Made by a program: the position numbers and the translations under genes
The notes under the pieces: model-generated
Told to the model about the DNA's origin: nothing
Databases searched by the model: none
Seen by the model: only the letters and a program-made list of their open reading frames with translations
Assembly: GCF_000428945.1 (NCBI RefSeq)
Contig: NZ_AUAX01000004.1
Span: forward strand, 124,001 to 188,000
DNA length: 64,000 nt
Reading direction: 5' to 3'
From: Hamadaea tsunoensis DSM 44101
GTDB taxonomy: Bacteria; Actinomycetota; Actinomycetes; Mycobacteriales; Micromonosporaceae
Part shown: piece after piece, positions 51,050-58,911 of the stretch
Position numbering within the stretch: position 1 is the first letter of the stretch
Layout: the number at the start of each line of letters is the position of its first letter

Positions 51050-52636
51050 ATGCAGCACTCGATCCACGCCGGGCCAAAGCGGCGCCGGCGGCGCCTCGCG
51101 GCGGTCATCGCGATGGCACTGGCCGTGCCCCTGGCGCTGACGGCCGTCACGGCGTACCCGTCCGCGGCGGCGAGCAGCCCGGGCGCCGGCGGCGTCTACA
51201 CCCTCGTCCCCGGGGCCAGCGGCAAATGCCTGGAAGTGCCCGCCGATTCCACCGCCAACAACACACTGCTGACTCAGGCTGCCTGCGCGGCCGGGTCGGC
51301 CCGCCAGCAGTGGCGGGTCGAGCCGAGCGGCAGTGCCTACCAGCTCGTGAACATCAACAGCGGCAAGTGCATCGACGTGCCCTCCAGTTCCACCGTCTCC
51401 GGCCAGCAACTGCAGCAGTACAGCTGCGGCTCGCCGCAGGCCAACCGGCAGTGGACGTTCCAGGCGTCCTCGGCGACGCCCGGCAAGTTCCGCGTCGTCA
51501 GCGTGGCGACGAACCTGTGCATCAGCGACAAGGACGGCTCGACCGCCGGCAACAATCCGATCGTGCAGGAGACCTGCTCGGACGTCGCCCGTATGCAGAT
51601 CGCGTTCAACCTCGTCGGGGGGACCCCGGCCACCGCGACACCGTCCGCGGGCTCGACGACCCGCCAGCCATGCGACATCTACGCCGCGGGCGGCACGCCC
51701 TGCGTCGCCGCGCACAGCACCACCCGGGCGCTGTACGCCGCCTACAACGGCAGCCTCTACCAGGTCAAACGAGCCTCGGACGGTACGACCAAGAACATCA
51801 CCCCGCTGACCGCCGGCGGGGTGGCCAACGCGGCCGCGCAGGACTCCTTCTGCGCCGGAACGACCTGTCTGATCAGCGTCATCTACGACCAGTCCGGCCG
51901 GGGCAACCATCTCTACCAGGCACCGCCCGGACACTTCTCCGGCCCGGCCGCGGGCGGCTACGACAACCTGGCGGACGCCACCGCCGCTCCCACGACGGTC
52001 GGCGGCCACAAGGCGTACGGGGTCTATGTCGTCCCGGGCGTCGGCTACCGCAACAACAACACGAACGGCATCGCCACGGGCGACAACCCGGAGGGCATGT
52101 ACGACGTCATCGACGGTACTCACTACAACGGCGGCTGCTGCTTCGACTACGGCAACGCCGAGACCAACGGCGAGGACAACGGCAACGGCACCATGGAGGC
52201 CGTCTACTTCGGAAACACCAGCAAGTGGGGCTCCGGCGCCGGCGCCGGCCCCTGGGTCCTCGTCGACATGGAGAACGGCGTCTACGGCGGCTCGAAGGCG
52301 CAGGACAACGAGAACGACCCCACGCTCGGGTACCGCTATCTGACCGCCATCGTCAAAGGCAAGGCGAACCACTTCGCCATCCGGGCGGCCAACGCCCAGT
52401 CGGGCGGCGTCTCCACGTACTACGACGGGGTACGCCCGACCGAGTCGGTGCTCGACCCCAACGTCAGCGGCTACAACCCGATGAAGAAGGAGGGCGCCAT
52501 CATCCTCGGTACCGGCGGTGACAACAGCATCAAAGGCGCCGGCACCTTCTACGAGGGCGTGATGACAAGCGGCTACCCATCCGAGGCCACCGAGAACGCG
52601 GTCCAGGCCAACATCGTCGCCGCCGGTTACCGGTAG
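51050..52636 (+). CDS. Secreted GH54 alpha-L-arabinofuranosidase with N-terminal ricin-B lectin
   Basis: A 528-aa exported enzyme. A basic signal sequence (KRRRRRLAAVIAMALAVPLA) is followed by a ricin-B/CBM13 lectin domain at about 45-185 (GKCLEVPADS, CAAGSARQQWRV, GKCIDVPSSS). The catalytic part from about 195 is GH54 arabinofuranosidase B. Its hallmarks are RQPCDIYAAGGTPCVAAHST, the vicinal cysteines GGCCFDYGNAE, the expected nucleophile Glu in GTMEAVYFG, and the expected acid/base Asp in LGTGGDNS. In fungal AbfB a CBM42 replaces the lectin, so this order (lectin first) is a bacterial form. GGGAAGGT precedes the ATG. It should release arabinose from plant arabinoxylan or arabinan. Confidence 0.9.
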   Translation: MQHSIHAGPKRRRRRLAAVIAMALAVPLALTAVTAYPSAAASSPGAGGVYTLVPGASGKCLEVPADSTANNTLLTQAACAAGSARQQWRVEPSGSAYQLVNINSGKCIDVPSSSTVSGQQLQQYSCGSPQANRQWTFQASSATPGKFRVVSVATNLCISDKDGSTAGNNPIVQETCSDVARMQIAFNLVGGTPATATPSAGSTTRQPCDIYAAGGTPCVAAHSTTRALYAAYNGSLYQVKRASDGTTKNITPLTAGGVANAAAQDSFCAGTTCLISVIYDQSGRGNHLYQAPPGHFSGPAAGGYDNLADATAAPTTVGGHKAYGVYVVPGVGYRNNNTNGIATGDNPEGMYDVIDGTHYNGGCCFDYGNAETNGEDNGNGTMEAVYFGNTSKWGSGAGAGPWVLVDMENGVYGGSKAQDNENDPTLGYRYLTAIVKGKANHFAIRAANAQSGGVSTYYDGVRPTESVLDPNVSGYNPMKKEGAIILGTGGDNSIKGAGTFYEGVMTSGYPSEATENAVQANIVAAGYR

Positions 52637-52695
52637 ATCGGCGGCGGACCGGGAAGCGCCACGACCGAACCAGCATCGGCATCAGCGGCACGAAC

Positions 52696-52736
52696 GACGA
52701 ATCGTCCCGGACGGGTGCTGTCCGGGACGATTCGTC
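52696..52736 (+). terminator. Terminator of the arabinofuranosidase gene
   Basis: A 17-bp perfect stem built around CGAATCGTCCCGGAC with a 7-nt loop lies 60 nt after the GH54 stop. No U-tract follows. Confidence 0.85.
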
Positions 52737-52889
52737 CGGCCGCGAGGCTCGAAGGCGGGCGTACGCACGACGAAGTAGCCGTTGACGACACCCTCGTGCC
52801 CGTCGTCGCGGCCCGGGCGCGTACGCCTTCGTGAAAGCTCATGGCGTGACCTACGACGGGAGTGCCTTCAAGATCGGTACGGTGTCGGC

Positions 52890-53609
52890 GTGACAACGAA
52901 GGTGGCATTGGTGACGGGGTCGGCGTCCGGGATCGGCGAGGCGACCGCGCGGCGGCTGGCGGCCGACGGCATGACGGTGGCGGTGCACTCGCGGTCGAGC
53001 GCGGCGGCCGGGACGGCGTTGGCGCGGGACCTCGGCGGCACGTACTACCAGGCCGATCTCGCCGACGACGAGGCCGCCGCGGGGCTGGTGCCGCGCGTCC
53101 TGGCCGACCACGGCCGGCTCGACGTGCTGGTGAACAACGCGGGGATCAGCTGGCCGGTGCCGCACGCGGATCTGGCGGCGCTGCCCGCGGCGGACTGGCG
53201 GCGGCTGCTGGACGTCAATCTGATCGCGCCGTGGCTGCTGTGCACCGCCGCCGTTCCGGCGCTGCGCGAGGCGGGCGGCTGCATCGTGAACGTCACCAGC
53301 CACGCGGGCGTGCGGCCGAAGGGCAGCTCGATCGCGTACGCGGCGAGCAAGGCGGCCCTCAACCACATGACGAAGCTGCTGGCGGCCGCCCTCGGCCCCG
53401 ACGTACGCGTCAACGCCGTGGCGCCCGGTCTCGTCGACACTCCGCTGACGGCGGACTGGACGGCCGCCCAGCAGCTGTGGGCGACCGCCAGTCCGATGCG
53501 CCGGGCCGCCCAGCCGTCCGACGTCGCGGATCTGATCTCGGCGCTGATCCACAACGGATACGTGACGGGCGAGGTGGTCCTTCTCGACGGCGGGCTCAAT
53601 CTCCGCTGA
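52890..53609 (+). CDS. Short-chain dehydrogenase/reductase
   Basis: A 239-aa classical SDR. It has the cofactor motif VTGSASGIGEATA, the NNAG motif, and the catalytic tetrad elements Ser (VNVTSHAG) and YAASK. The C-terminal NGYVTGEVVLLDGG is typical of FabG-like oxidoreductases. The GTG at 52890 fits the family length. It converges on a hydrolase gene with 21 bp between the stops. The substrate is unknown. Confidence 0.9.
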   Translation: MTTKVALVTGSASGIGEATARRLAADGMTVAVHSRSSAAAGTALARDLGGTYYQADLADDEAAAGLVPRVLADHGRLDVLVNNAGISWPVPHADLAALPAADWRRLLDVNLIAPWLLCTAAVPALREAGGCIVNVTSHAGVRPKGSSIAYAASKAALNHMTKLLAAALGPDVRVNAVAPGLVDTPLTADWTAAQQLWATASPMRRAAQPSDVADLISALIHNGYVTGEVVLLDGGLNLR

Positions 53610-53630
53610 CGACCGCGTCGCACGAGAGGG

Positions 53631-54509
53631 TCACTCGGCGTAGAACGAGCGGAGCTGGGCGGCGATGACCTCCGGCTTGCCACCGGGATTCGCCTTCGAG
53701 ACGTCGGCCGACGCGCCGTGGTCCAGCCCCGCGAGCTCCACGAGCCGCGCTCCCGGGATCGTGTCGCGCAGGTCGTGCAGCGCGGGATGCAGGAAGGCCA
53801 GCCCCTTGCCGCCGCCGAGCAGGAGCGTCTTCGCCCTGATGTCCGCGTACGCGGGGAGGGAGCCGGCCGTCTCCGCGAGCAGCACGCCCTCGTAGTGCAG
53901 CGTGGGAGCCAGTTTCCGCATCGTGACCGCGTCCGGGGCGGCCTTCTTGTCCTCGCTGTTCATCGCCATGTTGGTGAAGCCGGCGAGGAACCATCGGGGC
54001 AGCCGGGTCACCGCCGGCGGCGCCAGTTCCAGCCCGATCATGCTCGTCACCAGCGCGTACGCGGTCCGGTCGGCGGCCATCTCGCGGTCGTAGCGGTCCA
54101 GCCAGGCAAGGTGCGGCGAGTTGCGGGGCAGCAGGGCGGGCTCGAAGGCGGCGATCGCGCGTACCTGGGGGAGGGCGAGGGCGGCCCGGAGCACCACCAG
54201 ACCGCTGACGCTCACGCCGAACAGGTTCTCGGCGCCGGTCCGGTCGAGCACGGCGGCCAGATCCTCGACCTCGCGGGCCATCGCGTACGCGTCGCCGTAG
54301 GGGCCGGTCAGCCCGCGGCCGCGCCGGTCGGGCAGGTAGACGGTGTAGGAGTCGGCGAGGGCGGCGGCCAGCTGCAGGTGGCTGGCGGACGACTGCATCG
54401 AGCCGTGGACGAGGACGATGCCGGGGCCGCTGCCGAGCCGGCGGTAGCCGACGCGCGTTCCGTCGGCGGAGGTGACGTGCTCAACGTGGATCTTCTCGGT
54501 CGTCATCAT
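53631..54509 (-). CDS. Alpha/beta hydrolase, GxSxS elbow variant
   Basis: A 292-aa alpha/beta hydrolase. The oxyanion loop is VLVHGSM and the nucleophile elbow GVSVSG (predicted S100) has Ser where the family usually has Gly (GxSxG). The catalytic His is probably in LAGLDHGASAD. It is divergent from the PadR gene with a 55-bp spacer, so it is a likely target of that regulator. Start could be the first or second Met. Confidence 0.85.
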   Translation of the reverse strand: MMTTEKIHVEHVTSADGTRVGYRRLGSGPGIVLVHGSMQSSASHLQLAAALADSYTVYLPDRRGRGLTGPYGDAYAMAREVEDLAAVLDRTGAENLFGVSVSGLVVLRAALALPQVRAIAAFEPALLPRNSPHLAWLDRYDREMAADRTAYALVTSMIGLELAPPAVTRLPRWFLAGFTNMAMNSEDKKAAPDAVTMRKLAPTLHYEGVLLAETAGSLPAYADIRAKTLLLGGGKGLAFLHPALHDLRDTIPGARLVELAGLDHGASADVSKANPGGKPEVIAAQLRSFYAE

Positions 54510-54524
54510 GGCTAGATAGTGTCA

Positions 54525-54550
54525 TGGCAACTAGTAGTCTGGCAACTAGT
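54525..54550. promoter_or_regulatory. Direct repeats TGGCAACTAGT, candidate PadR operator
   Basis: Two exact 11-bp copies (54525-54535 and 54540-54550) are spaced by 4 bp, one and a half helical turns apart by start. Each contains the palindrome ACTAGT. They fill the 55-bp spacer between the hydrolase and PadR genes. Confidence 0.5.
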
Positions 54551-54564
54551 GTACGTTCTTTGTC

Positions 54565-55170
54565 ATGACGACGACCTTCCGCCGGTCCCCGCTGGCGCTC
54601 GCGATCCTGGGTCTGCTGGAGGACGGTCCCCTCCACCCGTACGCGATGCAGCAGCTCATCAAGAAGTGGGGCAAGGACCAGGTCGTCAACGTGGAGCAGC
54701 GGGCGACCCTGTACAAGATGATCACGAGGCTCGCCGAGGCCGGCCTGATCCGCGCCCACGCGACCAGCAAGGACCAGCAGTACCCCGAGCGCACCAGCTA
54801 CGAGGTGACCGACGCGGGCCGGGCGGCGGCGCGGCAGTGGATGGGGGAGATCCTCGCCGTGCCGCGCAACGAGTACCCGGAGTTCCCGGCGGCGCTGTCG
54901 TTCCTGCCGATGCTCTCGCCGGAGTCCACACTGGAGCATCTCGAACGGCGGCGGGCGGCGCTGCGGGAGCGCCTGGCGGTACGCGAGGAGATGATCGGCC
55001 GGCTCGACGGCTTCGACGTGCCGCGGGTGAGCCTGCTGGAGACCGAGTACCTCCGCGCGGTGGTGGCGGCCGAACTGCGCTGGCTCGACGAGGTGATCGC
55101 GGGGCTCACGGACGGCTCGATCGCCTGGAGTCGGGAACAGTTCGCCGCCGTCGCCGCCCAGTGGACCTGA
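54565..55170 (+). CDS. PadR-family transcriptional regulator
   Basis: A 201-aa PadR regulator. The N-terminal winged helix reads LALAILGLLEDGPLHPYAMQ and LYKMITRLAEAGLI with the wing TSYEVTDAGRAAA. The C-terminal helices (LERRRAALRERLAVREEMI) form the dimerisation part of PadR subfamily 2. It is divergent from an alpha/beta hydrolase gene with direct repeats in the spacer, which points to control of the hydrolase and of itself. Confidence 0.9.
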   Translation: MTTTFRRSPLALAILGLLEDGPLHPYAMQQLIKKWGKDQVVNVEQRATLYKMITRLAEAGLIRAHATSKDQQYPERTSYEVTDAGRAAARQWMGEILAVPRNEYPEFPAALSFLPMLSPESTLEHLERRRAALRERLAVREEMIGRLDGFDVPRVSLLETEYLRAVVAAELRWLDEVIAGLTDGSIAWSREQFAAVAAQWT

Positions 55171-55233
55171 CCGCTTTCCGGCGCCGCTCCCCGACCCCGC
55201 CTCCTGACGCCGCTCCGCGATGACCGCCTCCCC

Positions 55234-55306
55234 GGCGATCTTGCGCGAATGTCTCGAATTCCGTCCGGTATGCACCGAAGGCCCGGACATTCGCGCAAGA
55301 TCGCCG
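55234..55306. repeat. Large intergenic palindrome, family A copy 2 (bidirectional terminator candidate)
   Basis: Perfect 21-bp arms (CGGCGATCTTGCGCGAATGTC's first 20 bases shown as CGGCGATCTTGCGCGAATGT) at 55234-55254 and 55286-55306 flank a 31-nt loop. It lies between convergent PadR and MFS genes and shares its arm sequence with the palindrome at 42747-42820. Confidence 0.8.
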
Positions 55307-55386
55307 AGAAGTGGTCGTCGCGGCGAGCGCGCGTCGTCGGCGGAGTGCGCGTCGTCGGCGGAGTGCGCGTCGCGGTCGGGGGAGGG

Positions 55387-56559
55387 CTACGCGCGGGTGA
55401 GGGTGAGGGTGGCGAGCAGGGCGAGGGCGGCGGCGGCCGCCAGGGTCAGACCCGGCAGCCCGGCGGCGAAGGACCAGGCGAAGACGCCGGTCGCCGCGAT
55501 CGGCACCGTCATCTCCGCGAGCGCCGCCACCGCCGTCAGCGCGCCCTGGACGGTGCCCTGCTCCTCGGCTCCGGTACGCCCCGTGATCCACGCCTGCAGC
55601 GTGCCGCCGCCGATCGACGCCACCGCCGACAGCGCCACCGCGGGCCAGACGAGCCAGGCGGGGACCGTCGCGTACGCGAGGAGGGACGCCGCGCCGAACA
55701 GCCCGCACAGGATCGTCGTGCGGGCCGTGCCGAGGCGGCGGGTCAGCGGTCCGGTGAGCCACAGCGAGGCCGCCCCGCACGCGAGCGCGATCACGGTCAT
55801 CATCAGCCCGGTGTACGCGGTGGTCCAGCCGAAGCGCGCCGTCATCGCGTACACCCAGGTGGTTTGCTGGATCATGCGGGCGGTGTCGTCGAGCAGGCGG
55901 CCGCCGACGAGGCGGGAGACGCGCGGGCGCCGGGCGAGCAGGAGGAGGGCGGCGACCGGGTTGGCCACGCGCCAGCCGAGCGGGGTGGTGCGGTCGCCGG
56001 GGCGTGACTCGGGCAGGACCAGCAGGCCGTACGCGGAGTTGGCGAGCGCGAGCGCCGCGGCGGCGTAGAACGGGAGCCGGACATGGATGCCGCCGAGCAG
56101 GCCGCCGAGGACCGGGCCGGCGATGAAGCCGGCGGAGAACGCGGCGCCGACGAGTGCGTAGGCGCGGGCCCGGCGCTCCTGCGGCACCACGTCCGCCACG
56201 TACGCGTTGACCACCGTGCCGGCGGCGGCGCACGCCCCGGCGAGCGTGTGCAGGATGCCGATGAAGAGCAGCGAACTGGACAGGGCGTGGCCGAGCCAGT
56301 CGACGCCGAGGCAGGCGAGCGCGATGATCAGGACGGGCTTGCGGCCGTAGCGGTCGGCCAGGCGGCCGAACAGGGGAGCGGCGAGGAACTGGGCGGCGCC
56401 GAAGGCCGAACCGAGCAGGCCCGACCAGCGGGCGGCACCGGCGGGACCGCCGGTCAGCGCGGTCATCAGGGCCGGGGCGACGGGGACCACGATGCCGAGG
56501 CCGAGCATGTCGACCACGACGGTGACCAGTAGGAACGTCAGGGGTGAGGGCTTGCGCAC
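55387..56559 (-). CDS. MFS drug exporter (TetA-like, DHA1)
   Basis: A 390-aa twelve-helix exporter close to the TetA(class A-C) group. The N-terminus reads VVVDMLGLGIVVPVAPALM, with the loop GRLADRYGRKPVLI (motif A) and the antiporter-like motif AGFIAGPVLGGLLGG (motif C). I placed the start at the GTG 56559 because GGAGGAAG stands 5-6 nt upstream; an ATG 30 nt upstream lacks this. Efflux of tetracycline-like or other amphiphilic drugs is the family function; the substrate is not shown. Confidence 0.87.
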   Translation of the reverse strand: MRKPSPLTFLLVTVVVDMLGLGIVVPVAPALMTALTGGPAGAARWSGLLGSAFGAAQFLAAPLFGRLADRYGRKPVLIIALACLGVDWLGHALSSSLLFIGILHTLAGACAAAGTVVNAYVADVVPQERRARAYALVGAAFSAGFIAGPVLGGLLGGIHVRLPFYAAAALALANSAYGLLVLPESRPGDRTTPLGWRVANPVAALLLLARRPRVSRLVGGRLLDDTARMIQQTTWVYAMTARFGWTTAYTGLMMTVIALACGAASLWLTGPLTRRLGTARTTILCGLFGAASLLAYATVPAWLVWPAVALSAVASIGGGTLQAWITGRTGAEEQGTVQGALTAVAALAEMTVPIAATGVFAWSFAAGLPGLTLAAAAALALLATLTLTRA

Positions 56560-56682
56560 GGGTACTTCCTCCGAGTGGGTCGGCCCCACCCGACGGAAGT
56601 ACGGAGGATCAACGTATCGCGGCCGTCAAATAGTTTTCCTTGGATGCGTTGTGCGGGGCTGCCGATCGCCCGAGAACTTTCC

Positions 56683-56713
56683 ACTTTCCCAACTGGAAAG
56701 TTTTGGCTATAGT
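56683..56713 (+). promoter_or_regulatory. Inverted repeat ACTTTCC-N5-GGAAAGT with -10 TATAGT; possible leaderless promoter
   Basis: The 7-bp arms (56683-56689 and 56695-56701) lie directly upstream of TATAGT (56708-56713). Only 7 nt separate this -10 from the ATG at 56721, so the transcript would be leaderless. The repeat overlaps the -35 area, and a GGAAAGT copy recurs at the start of the coding region. The small winged-helix protein encoded downstream is the obvious candidate to bind it. Confidence 0.5.
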
Positions 56714-56720
56714 TTCCGAC

Positions 56721-57185
56721 ATGGAAAGTGTTGAGGCGCGTGACCAGCTGATCCTCGTCGAGCGCTCCGCCGCGGCGCCCTACGTGCAGTACCCCCCGAC
56801 GCCGTGGTGGTACCCGCCGGTCGTCGGCGCCTGGACGGCCGCGCTCATCGGCGCGTTCGCCTGGTACCGGGTCAACGGCGCGATGTTCTTCGCCTCGCTG
56901 GCGATCGTGCTCGCCGCCGAGGGCTGGTTCCTCGCCTGGATGCGCCGCCGGCACGGGGCGCTGCCGATGCTCGGCCACGGCCGGCCGCCGGCCGAGATCG
57001 GGTCCGTCTACCGTGGCTACTTCGCCGGCCTCGCCGTGGTGGTCGTGGTGGTCGCGGCCGCGTGGTGGCTGGGCGGCGTACCGGTGGGGGCGGCGGTCGC
57101 CTTCGTCGCCGTCACGGCCGGAATCGCCCTCTACGAACGGAAGTACGCCGCCGCGGCCGCGAAGGTGCGGGACCGGCTCGGATGA
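56721..57185 (+). CDS. Small membrane protein of unknown function
   Basis: A 154-aa protein with about four hydrophobic segments (WTAALIGAFAWYRV, AMFFASLAIVLAAEGWFLAW, GLAVVVVVVAAAWWLGGVPV, AVAFVAVTAGIAL). I do not recognise a named family. The N-terminal 30 residues are soluble and end in YVQYPPTPWWYPP. Its stop overlaps the start of a winged-helix regulator gene by 4 bp. Such membrane protein plus regulator pairs are common in actinobacteria and may sense envelope state. Confidence 0.75.
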   Translation: MESVEARDQLILVERSAAAPYVQYPPTPWWYPPVVGAWTAALIGAFAWYRVNGAMFFASLAIVLAAEGWFLAWMRRRHGALPMLGHGRPPAEIGSVYRGYFAGLAVVVVVVAAAWWLGGVPVGAAVAFVAVTAGIALYERKYAAAAAKVRDRLG

Positions 57186-57469
57186 TCGGCGACCTGGATC
57201 CGGTCATCCACGTGCCCAAGCGGCTCGCCGCGATGGCGATGCTGGCCAACGCGCCGACGGTCTCGTTCCGGTTCCTCAAGGAGCAGCTGCGACTCGGCGA
57301 CTCCGACCTGTCCAAGCAGATGTCGGCGCTGGAGGCGGCGGGCTACGTCAAGTCCACCAAGGACGGTCACGGCCGCGGGGCCACCACCACGTACGCGATG
57401 ACCCGCCCGGGCCGCAAGGCGTACGAGGCGCACTGCGCAGCCTTGCGGGCGTTGATCGGCCCCTCATGA
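57182..57469 (+). CDS. Small winged-helix (HTH_27-type) regulator
   Basis: A 95-aa single-domain DNA-binding protein. The fold is readable as RLAAMAMLANAPTVSFRFLK, LGDSDLSKQMSALEAAGYV, wing DGHGRGATTTYAMTRPGRKA. It belongs to the MarR-like winged-helix group annotated as HTH_27. It is coupled to the membrane protein gene by an ATGA overlap, and the inverted repeat ahead of that gene is its probable operator. Confidence 0.88.
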   Translation: MIGDLDPVIHVPKRLAAMAMLANAPTVSFRFLKEQLRLGDSDLSKQMSALEAAGYVKSTKDGHGRGATTTYAMTRPGRKAYEAHCAALRALIGPS

Positions 57470-57540
57470 TCCGGTTTGGATCAGGGTTTCGCACGTAATC
57501 TTGGTCCAAGATTCGGGTGATTTCCCTGATCCAAACCGGA
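57470..57540. terminator. Bidirectional terminator palindrome between convergent genes
   Basis: Perfect 17-bp arms (TCCGGTTTGGATCAGGG at 57470-57486 and its complement at 57524-57540) enclose a second palindrome AATCTTGG-T-CCAAGATT (57497-57513). It starts immediately after the upstream stop codon and lies between convergent genes. Confidence 0.85.
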
Positions 57541-57574
57541 CGAAGAAGCGGGTGTGGGGCGGGTGTGGGGTGGG

Positions 57575-58819
57575 TCAGGGGTTGGGGAAGAGGCCGATGC
57601 GGCCGTGGTACTCGTGGGCCAGCTGGTCGGTGTCTGAGCCGACGTAGAGGCCGTCGGGGGTGACGAGGAAGGCCTGGACGCCGACGCCGCGCGTACGCGT
57701 GGGGTTCCAGGCCAGCGCCAGGCCGGTGTCGGGGTCGATCGCGCCGATGCCGGGCCGGGCCACCGCACCCGGTCCGGCGTTCTTGTTGCCGTAGGGGTTG
57801 TCCAGCCACTGCTGGTGGCCGCCGACGTAGACGGCCGCGCCGGTGCAGGCCACCGCGAACAGGGAGTTGCCGCCGGTGTGGTTGACCCAGGTCGGCTTGT
57901 GCGGCCCGGGACTCAGCTCGAACCGGGCCGCCGTGTCGCACATGGCCGTCGGCGTGGAGGTGTGGCCGGTCGTCGTGATCACCGCGTACGCGCCGGTGGG
58001 GTCGACGTCGACGGCGCGCACGTAGTCGTCGTAGACGCTCGCGCACTCCTGGTTGTAGGTGCTGGTACGCCAGTCCGTGAGGTCGCCGCCGGTGGTGAAC
58101 ACCGCGACCTGGGGGCGGTTGAGCCCGTCGACCGTGCCGAAGCCGCCGATCGCGATGAGCCGCTCGTGGTCGGGGGTGAGGGCGAGCGCCTCGATCTTGA
58201 TCGGGCCGGACCGCCACGGCCGCAGCTGCGGGTCGAACGCCGGGTCCACCGCGCCGCTCTCCGGGTCCAGCCCGGCCAGTCCCGGGCGGCGTACGCCGTT
58301 GATTGCGCTGAACAGGCCGCCCGCGAACAGGTGCATCCCGTCGAAGGCGAGCGTACGCACATCGGTGCCGGTGATGTCGGCCGTCATCGCCGGGTCGATC
58401 CGCCCGGTGGCCACGTCGAGCCTGGCGATCCCGTCGTGCGGCTGGCCGCCCGCGTGATGGAATGTGCCGCCGAGGAAGACGGTGCCGGGCGGGCCGGCGG
58501 CCAGGGCGTACACAGGGCCGTCGAGCGGCACGTCCAGCGGCTGGATCTCACCGGTCCGCGGCTTGAACGCGAACAGGTAGTCGCGCGCGAAGTCCGCGAC
58601 CGCGGCCGGGTCGGTGACGGCCGTGAACGTCCCGCCGACCACGATCACGTCGCCGACCTGGGCGATCGCGCGTACCGTGCCGTCCATGACGTGCGGGGTC
58701 CACTGCACGGGCTGGTCGCTGACCACGTCCTCCTGGCCCGGCTGCGCGTACGCGGGCGACCACAGGGCCGCCCCGGCGCAGAGGGCGGCCACCGTCACGA
58801 GCCTTCCGAAACCACGCAT
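57575..58819 (-). CDS. Secreted beta-propeller-like protein of unknown function
   Basis: A 414-aa exported protein. The signal peptide is MRGFGRLVTVAALCAGAALW with an A-x-A site at AYAQ. The mature part has repeated blades of the type VGGTFTAV, FLGGTFHHAG, FAGGLFSAING, IAIGGFGTVDG, VYVGGHQQW, typical of delta-60/beta-propeller repeat proteins found in actinobacterial exoproteins. Two Cys (QECASVY and AMCDTAA) may form a disulfide. No enzymatic motif is visible. It stands alone between convergent and divergent neighbours. Confidence 0.82.
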   Translation of the reverse strand: MRGFGRLVTVAALCAGAALWSPAYAQPGQEDVVSDQPVQWTPHVMDGTVRAIAQVGDVIVVGGTFTAVTDPAAVADFARDYLFAFKPRTGEIQPLDVPLDGPVYALAAGPPGTVFLGGTFHHAGGQPHDGIARLDVATGRIDPAMTADITGTDVRTLAFDGMHLFAGGLFSAINGVRRPGLAGLDPESGAVDPAFDPQLRPWRSGPIKIEALALTPDHERLIAIGGFGTVDGLNRPQVAVFTTGGDLTDWRTSTYNQECASVYDDYVRAVDVDPTGAYAVITTTGHTSTPTAMCDTAARFELSPGPHKPTWVNHTGGNSLFAVACTGAAVYVGGHQQWLDNPYGNKNAGPGAVARPGIGAIDPDTGLALAWNPTRTRGVGVQAFLVTPDGLYVGSDTDQLAHEYHGRIGLFPNP

Positions 58820-58881
58820 CACCCTTGTTCCAACGATTCCCCGCGTTCCACGTCGCGGGACGGCGGGTCCGGGCCTGGAAT

Positions 58882-58906
58882 AAAGCCTACCGGATAGGTA
58901 GGCTTT
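58882..58906 (+). promoter_or_regulatory. 10-bp perfect inverted repeat just before the LLM oxidoreductase gene
   Basis: AAAGCCTACC (58882-58891) and GGTAGGCTTT (58897-58906) are exact inverted copies with a 5-nt centre. The repeat ends 5 nt before the ATG, so it covers the ribosome-binding site and the likely start of transcription. It may be an operator or a translational control hairpin. Confidence 0.55.
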
Positions 58907-58911
58907 CGATC

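Noticed and set aside
53631-54509. The hydrolase elbow GVSVSG as evidence of an inactive enzyme
   Set aside because: Ser in place of Gly at the end of the elbow is a small residue and is tolerated in active alpha/beta hydrolases; the nucleophile and His are present.
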